Origin: Aspidapion aeneum
Lineage: Eukaryota > Arthropoda > Insecta > Coleoptera > Brentidae
NCBI GenBank assembly: GCA_963576565.1
Contig: OY755039.1
Location: forward strand, 23,019,102-23,083,101
DNA length: 64,000 nt
Reading direction: 5' to 3'
Position numbers and translations under genes: made by a program. The notes under the pieces were generated by a model. That model was not told the DNA's origin. It was given only the letters and a program-made list of their open reading frames with translations, and did no database searches. Positions 1 through 9,381 of this stretch are shown piece by piece (the stretch's first letter is position 1; each line of letters begins with the position of its first letter).

Positions 1-222
1 TCGCTGCCCAGTATTTAAGATTAGATCCTGTTTATTAATTAAATATGACGTAAAAGTGACTGACACTTGCTGGACTAAGTACTGGGATTGTCATCTGCTG
101 TCATCTTGGTGCACGTACATCTTAAATATATCTGTATTGCTAGAGCGTATTAAAACCATTAATGGCAAATGGCTGCTACGAGCGTTCCGCCATATTGGAT
201 TAAAATGAACACAAAATGGAAT
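1..222. other. Unassigned sequence
   Basis: No coding frame, inverted repeat or recognisable element is visible here. The short open frame on the minus strand has no family resemblance and overlaps a MITE at its edge. Confidence 0.4.
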
Positions 223-230
223 AAAAAAGC

Positions 231-399
231 CAGTGACGTATATAAGGGGGGGGAACACCCCCCTTAAGCTAATAGTTTGCTTAGACATTTTTCACATATT
301 TCATGAATCCAAATATAAAGTAACATAAAATACAGCCTTATGGGGTCTCCCCCCACCCTCAAAACTGTCCCCTAAAACCTTTTTCCAAATACGCCACTA
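231..399. mobile_element. hAT-type MITE, copy 1
   Basis: A 169-bp non-coding element with short imperfect terminal inverted repeats: CAGTGACGTATATAA on the left, and CGCCACTA closing the right. The flanking 8 bp, AAAAAAGC, are identical at 223-230 and 400-407. An 8-bp target duplication with a CA(G)TG-type tip is the hAT signature. The interior (CACATATTTCATGAATCC and a C-rich stretch) matches the copies at 5090-5280 and about 4215-4350. It has no transposase, so it would be mobilised in trans. Confidence 0.8.
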
Positions 400-407
400 A
401 AAAAAGC

Positions 408-955
408 AAACGCTTTCAATAAAATTTATAAATATATTGAGTTGATTTAGGGTGGAATTTCGAGCCTTAAGGTCGGACGTTTATATTTTATAAAGCTTTC
501 CTTAAGAAAGGCTGAGTCAAGGAAGCGAATGAGCTGGCTACCTTGACATTTATATTAATTTTTGATATTTATGACATCTTTTAACAATTTCAGCTAATTT
601 ATCAAGATTGGTTTGAATAACAGTTTTTAGCTGTGATAAAAGTTTCGCTAGAACGAAAAAGTATGATTGTGAAGAATGGTTTAAAACTACAAAAAATCCT
701 ACTTGAAAAAACAGGGGACAACAAAGGCCTGAAAGAAAATGAATTTGATGATCAGGAAATTTATATAGTTTTAATGCAGTTGAATATTTACTTCAAATAT
801 CATTTGTACGAAATCTGGTTAAGTTAAATGTTGTATTTTATGTTTATATGTATTAAATGTTTTATCAAAGTTAGATATAATTTTTTGACTTCATATAAAA
901 TATTTCTTTATTTGTTTGATAATAACTTTTTTAAAACTTTTCCAAATAGGTATTT
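408..955. other. Unassigned AT-rich sequence
   Basis: No gene or repeat is recognised. The 64-codon open frame at 633-827 is low-complexity and resembles nothing I know. Confidence 0.4.
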
Positions 956-1390
956 GGTGGTTAGTTTATCCGCCATTTTGTTTTTTTTAAGTTGAGGTTA
1001 GAAATCATAATAAGCGACCTAAAACACCCTAATGTTCCGAATTTGATGCATATTGGTTCAGAAATGTGAAAGTCCGCCATTTTGATTTTTTTAGTTTAAG
1101 TTACAAATAATATTCAGCGACCTAAAAGATCGCAAAGTTCCGAATTTAATGCAAATGGGTTCATAAATGAAAAAATTCACCATTTTGTATCCGCCATTTT
1201 GATTTATTTTAAGTTTAAGTTACAAATCATAATTAGGGACCTGAAACACCGGAAAGTTCCGAATTTGATGCATATTGGTTAATAAATGGGAAAGCCCGCC
1301 ATTTTTCATCTGCCATTTTGATTTTTTTTAGTTTTAGTTAAAAATAATAATCAGCGACCTGAAAGATCGTAGAGAGTTCCAATTTATAAT
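956..1390. repeat. Short tandem array, about four units of 103-119 bp
   Basis: The phrases TCCGCCATTTTGATTTTTTT and AGTTCCGAATTTGATGCATA recur near 1034, 1137, 1256 and 1375. The spacings are about 103, 119 and 119 bp. Units carry substitutions and the last is truncated. No coding potential is seen. Confidence 0.75.
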
Positions 1391-2249
1391 AAAACAATTT
1401 CTGTTTCACATGAAAATAAAGGGCAAGACATTTTTTGTGCTATATCAAGAATATATTCTCTTGGTGAATAGGAAAGCACAAATTATTTTACTTCAAAGCA
1501 ATTTGCTTTGATCTAAGACAATTTTTTTTACCGTGTGGGTTGTTATAGACACAGGCATCTAAGTTAAATAATAACTTAATATACCGGGGGTGACGCTGTA
1601 ACTGGTTTTATTTGGTAGGTACATGATGTGCCATTCCAGGCATCACAACTACATTAGTAGCATCTTTAATGTGGTACTGGATGCTAGTATTAGATTTCAA
1701 TAATTATTAAATATACATATTTCAATAATTAAGTTATTTCATTAATTAACAGTACAGTACAACTTCTGTAGTCCGGACACGGCGTCTCTTACCAACCGGG
1801 CATTTTACATTTTTACATCTGTAATCCGGACACAAACTACATATTTCAGCAAATTAAATTAAAGACAAGTAAAAACCATTTGCTGCTTGATGCATTAAGC
1901 CAGAATCCAACGGTATGCGATTTCGCAAACAAGTTTCGTGTTTTACCATACCTCATGTCGAGGGAATCCGGAATTAGAAGTTCGATGTCCAAACCGAACC
2001 TAACATTCAGGTTCCCACGACATGTGGTAAATCTCAAACGTAGTTTCACAAACTTACCGTTGGTTTCCGGCTTTCCACTGACAGCGCGGGTGGCTTGATG
2101 AAGTCCACGCGTTGTGGCCGTGCAAGAATGTTACATGCCATCTCAAAATGGTGCCAAACATACGGCACTATCGAAAGCTGAATTTTGCTTAAAATGCAAA
2201 AGATACATTTTTTTGGCAAGGAAGATAGCATACACTGTCAGCTTCTCCG

Positions 2250-4040
2250 AGGAGAGACATAGAAGTACATGGAGAGGAAGTAATGATCGAAAAAGAAATG
2301 ATGAAGAATAGTATTAAAAAGCTTAAATCCGGAAGAGCTAGGGGACCTGGGGGAATATACGCTGGAATGCTCAAATATGGATCAGAGAAACTACTAGAAA
2401 ATTTCAAATATATTATCAATCAATGCATAAACGGACATCCAGTACCTGATGATTGGAAAATAGCATTCATATCCTCAATACATTAAAAAGGAAACAAGCT
2501 GGATTGCAACAACTACAGAGGAATTTCAGTAACCAGTTGATTGTACGGTAGGATTCTTAGAGACCTAATAGAGAATGATTTTCATGACGAAGAAGATGAA
2601 CAGCAAAGTGGGTTTCGTGCAGGCACATCTTGTAGTTATAATGTTTTTTGTCTTAAACAAGTAATTGAGAAAAGGGGTGCCAAAAATATAGATACTCGTG
2701 TTACCTGTTTAGACCTACAAAAATCATATGATATCGTTCCAGTAGAAAAATTATGGACAGTGTTAGAACCAACTAACATCAATCATACATATATAAAAGC
2801 GATAAAAGAACTACACAAAGGGTCAAAATCTAAAATTAAAACTGGAAATCAAATTTCAAAAGAATTCCTGGTAACGACAATGCTTAAGACAGGGATGTTG
2901 TATCTCTCCAACTCTTTTTAAAATATATATCGCAGTATCTTTAAAAAACTGGAAAATTAAAGTACACGGCACTGGAATACAATTTAACGACCGATTTACC
3001 ATATACACTACAGTTTGCTGACGACCAAGTAATTGCAGCTAATGATAAAGTAGACATGGAGTATATGATGAGAAAGTTAAAGGAAGCATACCAAAACTGG
3101 GGGTTAAGAACGTGGACAAGACACAGTTCTTATGTATTGAAAACGAATCAAGTAAGTTAGAACTAGAGAATAGACAAACAATATCTCCATGCAATGAGTA
3201 TGTATACTTGAGTGTTACATTTGATAAGACAAGAACAGACTGTAAATAACTGGAGAAAAGAATAGTAAAAGCAAAAAAGGCTATTCGTTGTCTTAACAGT
3301 ATTTTATGGAGCAGAGAGATAAAAAAGAATGTAAAATTTAACATATATGAAACAATGTTGAAAAGCACGCTGTTGTATGGAATAGAGACTTGTCGCGTAA
3401 CAAAAAAAAAATAAGGCAAAAATGGAAAGTGTCGAAATGGAATCAATAAGAAGATCAATGAGAATATCTAGAACAGATCATATGGGAAATGAAATCATAA
3501 AAAAAGAATGGGATTTGAGGGAAGCATAACGGATGACATCACTAAAATACAATTGATATGGTACGGTCATGCATAACGGATGAACGATGAAAGGTTACCA
3601 AAGCAGGTCCTAGAATGGCGCAGAAACTAAACTGGAATGACAGTCAATCCAAAGATCAATGAGTCAAAAAAACCTGACGGAAGATGATTGTCAGGATCGT
3701 AGGAAAATGGAAAGTGTCGAAATGGAATCAATAAGAAGATCAATGAGAATATCTAGAACAGATCATATGAGAAATGAAATCATAAAAAAAAGAATGGGAT
3801 TTGAGGGAAGCATAACAGATGACATCACTAAAATACAACTGATATGGTACGGCCATGCACAACGGATGAACGATAAAAGGTTACCAAAGCAGGTCCTAGA
3901 ATGGCGCAGAAACTAAACTGGAATGACAGTCAATCCAAAGATCAATGAGTCAAAAAAACCTGACGGAAGATGATTGTCAGGATCGTAGGAGGTGGAGAAT
4001 AGCTGTTGGACAAAGTAGAAAAACGTTCTAAACCGACATA
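2250..4040 (+). pseudogene. RTE-like non-LTR retrotransposon reverse transcriptase remnant
   Basis: Several frames together read as one reverse transcriptase. The first is an N-terminal palm stretch with GRARGPGGIYAGMLKYG (about 2330-2390). After that come NNYRGIS (2508-2530), QQSGFRAGTSC (2600-2635), CLDLQKSYDIVP (2706-2740) and a decayed QGC block near 2890. The catalytic box survives as LQFADDQVIAAND (about 3011-3050). A C-terminal IWYGHAQRMND segment is typical of RTE-type proteins. Stops and frameshifts occur at 2484, 2540, about 2890, 2921, 3247 and later. No endonuclease is seen upstream, so it is 5'-truncated. It lies inside the pogo-type inverted repeats. It cannot encode a working enzyme. 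Confidence 0.85.
3421..3989 (+). repeat. Tandem duplication of about 285 bp in the LINE C-terminus
   Basis: The segment beginning AATGGAAAGTGTCGAAATGG at 3421 restarts at 3706. It runs through the same CAGGATCGTAGGA phrase in both copies, with only a few differences. The duplication repeats the C-terminal WYGHAQRMND region of the LINE. It is a local event after insertion, not part of the element's normal structure. Confidence 0.9.
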
Positions 4041-4214
4041 GTAGTAGTAGTGGATAGCATAGATATATTTATTTACATACTATGCATATTAACTATAAAT
4101 TTGTTAAAAAAAAACATAAAAAAAATACTCCATTAGTCCGGATACCTCGATAATTCGACGGTCGCTATACCGATTTGTGTCCGAATTATCGAAGTTGTAT
4201 TGTATAAGTAAACT

Positions 4215-4350
4215 CTTTAAACGTGTCACGTTTTTAAGGGGTGGACCCGTGACTGTTTTTTGTGGGGGGGGGGAGGTGCAAGACCCCATGAACCCGTATG
4301 TTAAGCTATTTTATGTTTGTATTCATGAAATATGTGAAAAATATCTACAA
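4215..4350 (-). mobile_element. Partial hAT-type MITE
   Basis: In reverse orientation this stretch matches the interior of the MITEs at 231-399 and 5090-5280: the CACATATTTCATGAATACAA phrase, then a GGGGTCTTGC and C-rich run. No terminal repeats or target duplication are found, so it is a fragment. Confidence 0.55.
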
Positions 4351-4448
4351 AAATCCTAGCTTCTGGTATGCATACTCCAATTATGAAATTTTTACAATTA
4401 ATTTTTAGTTTTGGAATAACATAAAAAATCTGCATTATTTTAAGTAAA

Positions 4449-4704
4449 ATATCGTCGGCGATCTGACAATACCTGCTAAGTGCAAGTCGGATATTTTTAC
4501 AGGGGGGAATATAAATATTCTCGGACCCAGCAACTGGTAGAGTTGATAGCAGATTTTTTTTTCTTTTATAAAGTAAACAAGGATTTAATCTGCAGTTAGC
4601 AGTTCATTTCACCATGTGGGCAATGAATGCCTAGCGCTTGCTGTATAAAATACCAATATTAAAAAAATGTCACCTAGCAGGTATTGTCAGATCGCCGACG
4701 ATAT
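4449..4704. mobile_element. MITE with perfect 30-bp terminal inverted repeats
   Basis: The left end, 4449-4478, begins ATATCGTCGGCGATCTGACA. It is the exact reverse complement of 4675-4704. The 256-bp element has no ORF. The outer AT/TA bases are palindromic, so the exact tip and target duplication cannot be fixed; TA or TAT is possible. Perfect repeats suggest a recent copy. The superfamily is unassigned. Confidence 0.8.
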
Positions 4705-5081
4705 ATGACTGATGCTTTTACGCTCATGTGCAATAGATTGTTGAAAAAATCACTTATCACTTTAAAACCTTCCTTTAAGTGCAAATGTCAAATTGACAGA
4801 TCATGTTGTTAAACTTTTTATTTTACTTGTAGTGTCGCAAAAAAAAATCAACGTCTAAAAAAGTTAGGATTTCAATATTACAAACATTTATCTTGGTAAA
4901 TTAAATAAATGATTAAAAAAAGTACTGTGAGCAACAAAAATCATTCCATAAACCTTATTATTATATTTTCGTTAAAACAAAAACGAAATTATTTTGCATT
5001 TAAAAAAAAAAACATTAAAATCCTAAAAAGCATAGAGGTTTACAGAGTTTTGTGAAAAACTTGAACAACTTATTTTTAACA
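4705..5081. other. Unassigned AT-rich spacer
   Basis: Long A and T runs. No gene or repeat unit is recognised. Confidence 0.4.
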
Positions 5082-5089
5082 CATATATA

Positions 5090-5280
5090 CAGTGGCGTAT
5101 ATATGGAGGGGGGGCCTGGGGGGCCCGGCCCGCCCCCCAAAGCTAAGATTTTTTTTGATATTTTCCACATATTTCATGAATACAAACATAAAGTAGCATA
5201 AAATACAGCCTCATGAGGTCTCGGCCCCCCCCAAAACTGTCTCGGGCCCACCACGAAACTTTTTTCTATATACACCACTG
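5090..5280. mobile_element. hAT-type MITE, copy 2
   Basis: The tips are CAGTGGCGTATATA and, reversed, CAGTGGTGTATATA. The 8-bp target duplication CATATATA is exact at 5082-5089 and 5281-5288. The interior shares the CACATATTTCATGAATACAA phrase and G/C-runs with copy 1. The mariner-type element starts only 18 bp downstream, within the same TA-rich stretch. Confidence 0.85.
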
Positions 5281-5298
5281 CATATATATATATATATA

Positions 5299-5646
5299 CA
5301 GGGTGTTAATAAAGTATGTAGCCAAACTTCAGGGGGCGATTCCTGCAGTCATTTTAGGAGGAAAAATTTAAATAAGCATAGGTCCGAAAATGCATATCCA
5401 GCAAGATACAGGGTGGTAAACTTTGAAAAAAAAAATAGTTTTTTGTAAATATCTTCAACATCTTTCGCTTGATTTCATCGAAAATTGACAGATATATTTC
5501 TAGTATAAAGGGCGTACTTTGGCTCTAAAGAAGTTGCAATTAGCAAGTCCAGTGGCGTACCAGGGATGACCTTAGCAAATACTTTGTTAAAAAAAAGTGT
5601 ACGCCTATGACTTTTTTGACATTTTTGTATTTTTGGCGTATTGTAC
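5299..5646 (+). repeat. Left terminal inverted repeat of the mariner-type element
   Basis: It runs from CAGGGTGTTAATAAAGTATG to GGCGTATTGTAC and pairs with 7243-7588 in reverse orientation over nearly its whole length. Confidence 0.92.
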
Positions 5647-5980
5647 ACCTAAAAATTCTAGGGGCGTCTAGGTGCACCTCTTAACCAATATTAATAAAAA
5701 TTAATTGTACGGCAGTAATTTTTTTGCCATTCTTATAAGTTTTCAGACAGCACAACTAAAAATACGACTTTTTAGAAAAAATGGAATGTCGTGGAATGAA
5801 AGAAAAACAAAACTGTCAAAATTTAATAAGTCCCATGGTAACAATCAACAATATCGAAAATTTGACAAAGTCCCATTACAACGATAAACAATATCGTATA
5901 AGTACGTTTCATTTTTTACGTGCTAATTAAATGTGTTAATTAATTGATTAATTAGCTCTAAAAGTTACGTATGCTAGAGA

Positions 5981-6946
5981 ATGGTGCAATTTACAAACGC
6001 AGAAATGGCAGAAATGCATTTTGTTTATGGGATGGCCCAAGGTAATGCAAGAGAGGCAAGACGTATTTATGCAGAGAAACATCCCAACCGAATTCTACCA
6101 CACAGACAAACATTTGTAAGAATACATGAACGGTTATGCGAGTCAGGTACCTTTGAGAGGAGGGATGCTGTAGGGAGGCCTGCAGTACTTAGAACGGTGG
6201 AGCAAGAAGAAGCGGTATTGCATGAAGTTGAACAAAATCCTGGTACAAGTACGAGAAAAATTGCACGTCAATTAGACATAAATCACGTAACTGTATGGCA
6301 AATTTTACGAGATTACCAGCTGTACCCTTACCATCTACAGCGTGTTCAAGCTCTGCTACCTACTGATTTCCTCCAGCGTTTAAACTATTGCACTTGGTTT
6401 CTCCAACAACAAGAGGCATCTCCCAGGTTTTTAAGTCAAATATTATTTACGGATGAAGCCTGTTTTTCAAGAAATGCGATTATGAACTTTCATAACAATC
6501 ATGTCTGGTGTGACGAAAACCCTCACGCAGTAATTGAAGATAATTTTCAACAACAGTTTTCAGTAAATGTGTGGGTTGGTATTGTAAATGACAACCTTAT
6601 CGGGCCCCATTTTTTGCCAATGCGATTAAATGGTGACCACTACCGTTTTTTTTTGGAATTTGAGCTACCAGAGCTTTTAGAAAATGTCCCTTTGGCAGTA
6701 AGAGCAGGAATGTGGTTCATGCATGATGGTGCCCCGCCTCATTTTAGCATTGTCGCACAGTTTTTGAATGAACATTACGAAGGACATTGGATTGGTCGAG
6801 CGTGTACACAGTCATGGCCACCAAGATCACCAGACCTAAATCCCTTAGATTTTTTCCTCTGGGGACATTTAAAATCTTTGGTTTACCAAACTCCACTCAA
6901 CAATGAGGAAGAATTAAGACAAAGGATAGTTAATTCTTGTGATTAA
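5981..6946 (+). CDS. Mariner-type transposase with DUF4817-like N-terminus, C-terminus cut by a stop
   Basis: This is a DDE/D transposase that would bind the element's inverted repeats in the nucleus and catalyse cut-and-paste transposition. Residues 3-55 resemble the DUF4817 helix-turn-helix region (TNAEMAEMHFVYG, FVRIHERL). Residues 75-115 form a second HTH (STRKIARQLDINHVTVWQIL). The catalytic acids appear to be D158 (LFTDEACF), D249 (MHDGAPPHF) and D290 (SPDLNPLDFFLWG). The second and third are separated by 40 residues, outside the classic DD34D mariner spacing. A TAA at 6944-6946 ends the frame at residue 321. The same frame then stays open to a TAG at 7049-7051, adding about 34 family-like residues, so one nonsense change seems to have removed the tail. 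The ATG at 5981 is the first that includes the whole N-terminal domain. Confidence 0.9.
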   Translation: MVQFTNAEMAEMHFVYGMAQGNAREARRIYAEKHPNRILPHRQTFVRIHERLCESGTFERRDAVGRPAVLRTVEQEEAVLHEVEQNPGTSTRKIARQLDINHVTVWQILRDYQLYPYHLQRVQALLPTDFLQRLNYCTWFLQQQEASPRFLSQILFTDEACFSRNAIMNFHNNHVWCDENPHAVIEDNFQQQFSVNVWVGIVNDNLIGPHFLPMRLNGDHYRFFLEFELPELLENVPLAVRAGMWFMHDGAPPHFSIVAQFLNEHYEGHWIGRACTQSWPPRSPDLNPLDFFLWGHLKSLVYQTPLNNEEELRQRIVNSCD

Positions 6947-7242
6947 ATAAGGCAAACACCGGGAATATTTCAGCGTGTTCGACAATCAATGGTAAGAAGG
7001 CTTCATTCTTGTATTGAAGTTAATGGAGGACACTTTCAGCAACTTCTGTAGTATAACCTGTTTGATTATGAATTGTAAATGCTTCCTCAAATTCTAAATA
7101 AAAATTTTAGAGAAATCACTTTTAAAAGAGTGTTATACCACCGTGAAATTTGTTTTGTAATAAAATGCTTTTTATTTTTTATCTCGAAAACAGAGCAAGT
7201 AGTGAAAAAAATACAAGATACCTAAAAGATGTACTTTTAGTT

Positions 7243-7588
7243 GTACAATACGCCAAAAATACAAAAATGTCAAAAAAGTCATTGGCGTACACTTTTTTTA
7301 ACAAAGTATTTGCTAAGGTCATCCCTGGTACGCCACTGGACTTGCTAATTGCAACTTCTTTAGAGCCAAAGTAGGCCCTTTATACTAGAAATATCTCTGC
7401 CAATTTTCAATGAAATCAAGCGAACGATGTTGAAGATATTTACAAAAAACAATTTTTTTTTCAAAGTTTAACACCCTGTATCTTGCTGGATATGAATTTT
7501 CAGACCTATGCTTATTTAAACTTTTCCTCCTAAAATGACTCCAGGAATCGCCCCCTGAAGTTTGGCTACATACTTTATTAACACCCTG
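7243..7588 (-). repeat. Right terminal inverted repeat of the mariner-type element
   Basis: Reverse complement of 5299-5646. It ends ACACCCTG before a TA-rich microsatellite at 7589-7614. Confidence 0.92.
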
Positions 7589-7590
7589 TA

Positions 7591-7990
7591 TATATATATA
7601 TATATATATATATACTCTGGTTTCTTCGGGAGTTTTCTCAAAGATAGAAAAAAACAAAAAAATATACCGTTTGTTTTTTTTTAATAGTTAAGTCTGTAAA
7701 GCATTTTTATAATTTTTATGTTGGGAAGGCCACTGAATTAGCGGACTATTAATAGGTCCAATGTTTTTGCTTGGATATAAGGCTATACTTGTGACAACGA
7801 TTGATATATAAAAAACTATAATATAATTTTTCGGAAAAGGTAAAAATTACTGTGAAAAATGCACAAAAGCTAAAAACTGAAACTTTAAACCCCTGTATCT
7901 TAGACACCATAGGTCGGAGGACGATGGGGCAATAATAGTTTTTTATCAGAGCATCAAGGTCTACAGCATACTGCAATTTAAAAGAAATCC
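7591..7990. other. TA microsatellite and unassigned spacer
   Basis: A TA run immediately follows the mariner element. The rest, including GACACCATAGGTCGGAGGAC around 7900, has no assigned identity. Confidence 0.4.
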
Positions 7991-7995
7991 AATCG

Positions 7996-8285
7996 AAAGC
8001 CACCGCCCATAAGCTCCGGGCGGGATCATTTTTGTCAAAAATTAAATCGTCAAATGAATCAATTTCCATATTTGTTGCCTGTCTAAAGGAAATAAATAAA
8101 CCTTGCGATGTTAAAGTTGAATGTAAAGATCAGAACGTCTGCAGTAATTGTAATAAATCTGTTTTTGAAACGTTTTTACGAGCACAATTTATTCGTGGCT
8201 TACCGGAAAATTTTTGCAAGAAGCAAGTATAACTTTCAATCGTACGGTACAAATAGCACTTACCATTGAAGCAGCAAAAATATAA
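7996..8285 (+). pseudogene. Ty3/Gypsy-like gag remnant
   Basis: One plus frame reads HKLRAGSFLSKIKSSNESIS and then IFVACLKEIN. A FLRAQFIRGLPENFCKKQ stretch follows, ending at a TAA at 8230-8232. The next frame continues with TFNRTVQIALTIEAAK. This order (a basic stretch, an E-S-I-x-x-F-V-A-x-L-K block, an L-R-x-Q-F-x-x-G-L block, then an A-L-x-I-E-A-A block) resembles insect Ty3/Gypsy Gag capsid regions of the K02A2.6-like type. It has stops, no start and no zinc knuckle in place. The integrase tail follows almost at once, so protease, RT and RNase H have been deleted. Confidence 0.5.
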
Positions 8286-8355
8286 AATAGGGAAGCGTAT
8301 AATGAATAATGGACAAACAGAATGATACGTAAAGACGTTGAAAGAAAAAACTTAA

Positions 8356-8518
8356 AACATGATTAGAGAACCAGGTAAGTTACATTCGTTTTTACTAAAA
8401 TTTAGATGGACAACCCTTTCAATCGAAAAAACACCTGCAGCATTACTTTTTCGACAAAATATTCCTCCAACGAAATTGGATCTCATCGGACCCCAACAAC
8501 CGGACAAAAATAATGCTG
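8356..8518 (+). pseudogene. Ty3/Gypsy integrase C-terminal remnant, 5' half
   Basis: The frame reads LKFRWTTLSIEKTPAALLF and then NIPPTKLDLIGPQ. This resembles the end of a Gypsy integrase core, where a T-P-A-x-L-L-F block precedes a T-K-L-D-L block. It stops where the BEL/Pao element inserted at 8519. The continuation is on the far side of that element at 15343. The fragment is immobile and predates the BEL insertion. Confidence 0.65.
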
Positions 8519-8992
8519 TGTTAGCTCCCGCTAAATTTCGCGGTTGTTTATATATATTTTTAAAACCACACAATTGTATGGAGGACAAAGCGCATTTCGC
8601 GTATTTGGACATGCGCACCAACAACCAGTGAGATCCTTGTCGACCGCCTCGAGATAATGGCGTGTTAATTTCGTTCTCCAACTATTTCAAATATCTACAC
8701 CTGAAAGTGCTCGATTTTTGTGTACTGAAGCATAGAACTAGAAACTTCAGCCCTTCAGCTACGTGGTGACATCATTAGATCCAATCAGGGGCCCCTTAGA
8801 AGTGGAGAATTTGGCTGCAAACTGGTGAGTGCCTTTGATTCTGATTACCGTTGTGTGACACAAATAATTTTACCTATGGACGTTTGATTATTTCGTAATT
8901 TCATATCAATATATTTATGTTTGCTCGCGCTTTCATTAATTAAATATTTACAGTCCATTGCATTTATCGTTTTTCTTACTGCGGGCATAACA
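8519..8992 (+). repeat. 5' LTR of BEL/Pao element 1
   Basis: Starts TGTTAGCTCCCGCTAAATTT and ends GCGGGCATAACA. It matches the right LTR except for four substitutions (around 8581, 8589, 8644 and 8982). It contains a consensus-like splice donor, CTGGTGAGTG, near 8822, as often seen in BEL leaders. A TATATATTTTTA stretch near 8550 could be the core promoter. Confidence 0.95.
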
Positions 8993-8996
8993 TAAG

Positions 8997-9015
8997 TGTT
9001 CCTTGCGAGCCGAAT
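8997..9015 (+). promoter_or_regulatory. Probable primer-binding site of BEL/Pao element 1
   Basis: TGTTCCTTGCGAGCCGAAT begins four bases after the 5' LTR. It closely parallels TGGTCCTTCGAACCGGA at the same relative place in BEL/Pao element 2. The shared form suggests a degenerate tRNA primer site; the priming tRNA is not identified. Confidence 0.5.
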
Positions 9016-9381
9016 TGTTTTAAAATAAATCCATACGACGGTATTAATAATTATTTTCAGGCCGAAAACAAGGCGGCCTTGAATTTTTTCGCATCGTGTT
9101 TGCAACCAGAGAAAGTCGTCGGTATCGGTAGCGGCGCGCACGTGTCTATCGCGTGGTCGATTCAGTAAACAAAGCGAAGGAACCACAAAACAAAACAAAC
9201 AAAAACATTTCTCATTTATATGTTAGGGTGTTTCATATCATTTCGATATTTAAAACAATTTTCATCAATTGCGCTAAATTAGTGCATATTTTCGACAATT
9301 CGTCATTTTTCTATTTCAGAAGCATTAATTTAGCGTTAATTGTATATGTACCGACAATTTCGTCATTTCAAAGGTAAAATC

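Larger units (their letters stand above)
1755..4202. mobile_element. Decayed pogo/Tigger-type DNA transposon with a nested LINE
   Basis: The left end reads CAGTACAACTTCTGTAGTCC. The right end, read on the other strand, begins CAATACAACTTCGATAATTC. Both continue into a GGACA stretch. Each tip is flanked by TA (1753-1754 and 4203-4204), as expected for a Tc1/mariner/pogo insertion. No pogo transposase is readable. The interior is taken up by unassigned sequence at 1830-2250 and an RTE-like reverse transcriptase remnant. The inverted repeats are diverged (about 80 percent by eye), so the element is old. Confidence 0.55.
5299..7588 (+). mobile_element. Tc1/mariner-superfamily transposon with long TIRs
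   Basis: The element starts CAGGGTGTTAATAAAGTATG at 5299 and ends with the reverse complement at 7588. Both ends are flanked by TA within TA repeats. The inverted repeats are unusually long, about 348 bp (5299-5646) and 346 bp (7243-7588), with scattered differences. One transposase ORF lies between them. TA duplication, single ORF and D/D/D core all fit the superfamily. An AAATAAA signal near 7098 lies after the ORF. Confidence 0.93.

Noticed and set aside
3039..3458. 139-codon minus-strand ORF
   Set aside because: It is the antisense shadow of the RTE-like reverse transcriptase remnant.
9153..9377. 74-codon ORF in the BEL/Pao 1 leader
   Set aside because: It precedes the Gag ATG at 9382, is low-complexity, and has no equivalent in BEL/Pao element 2.
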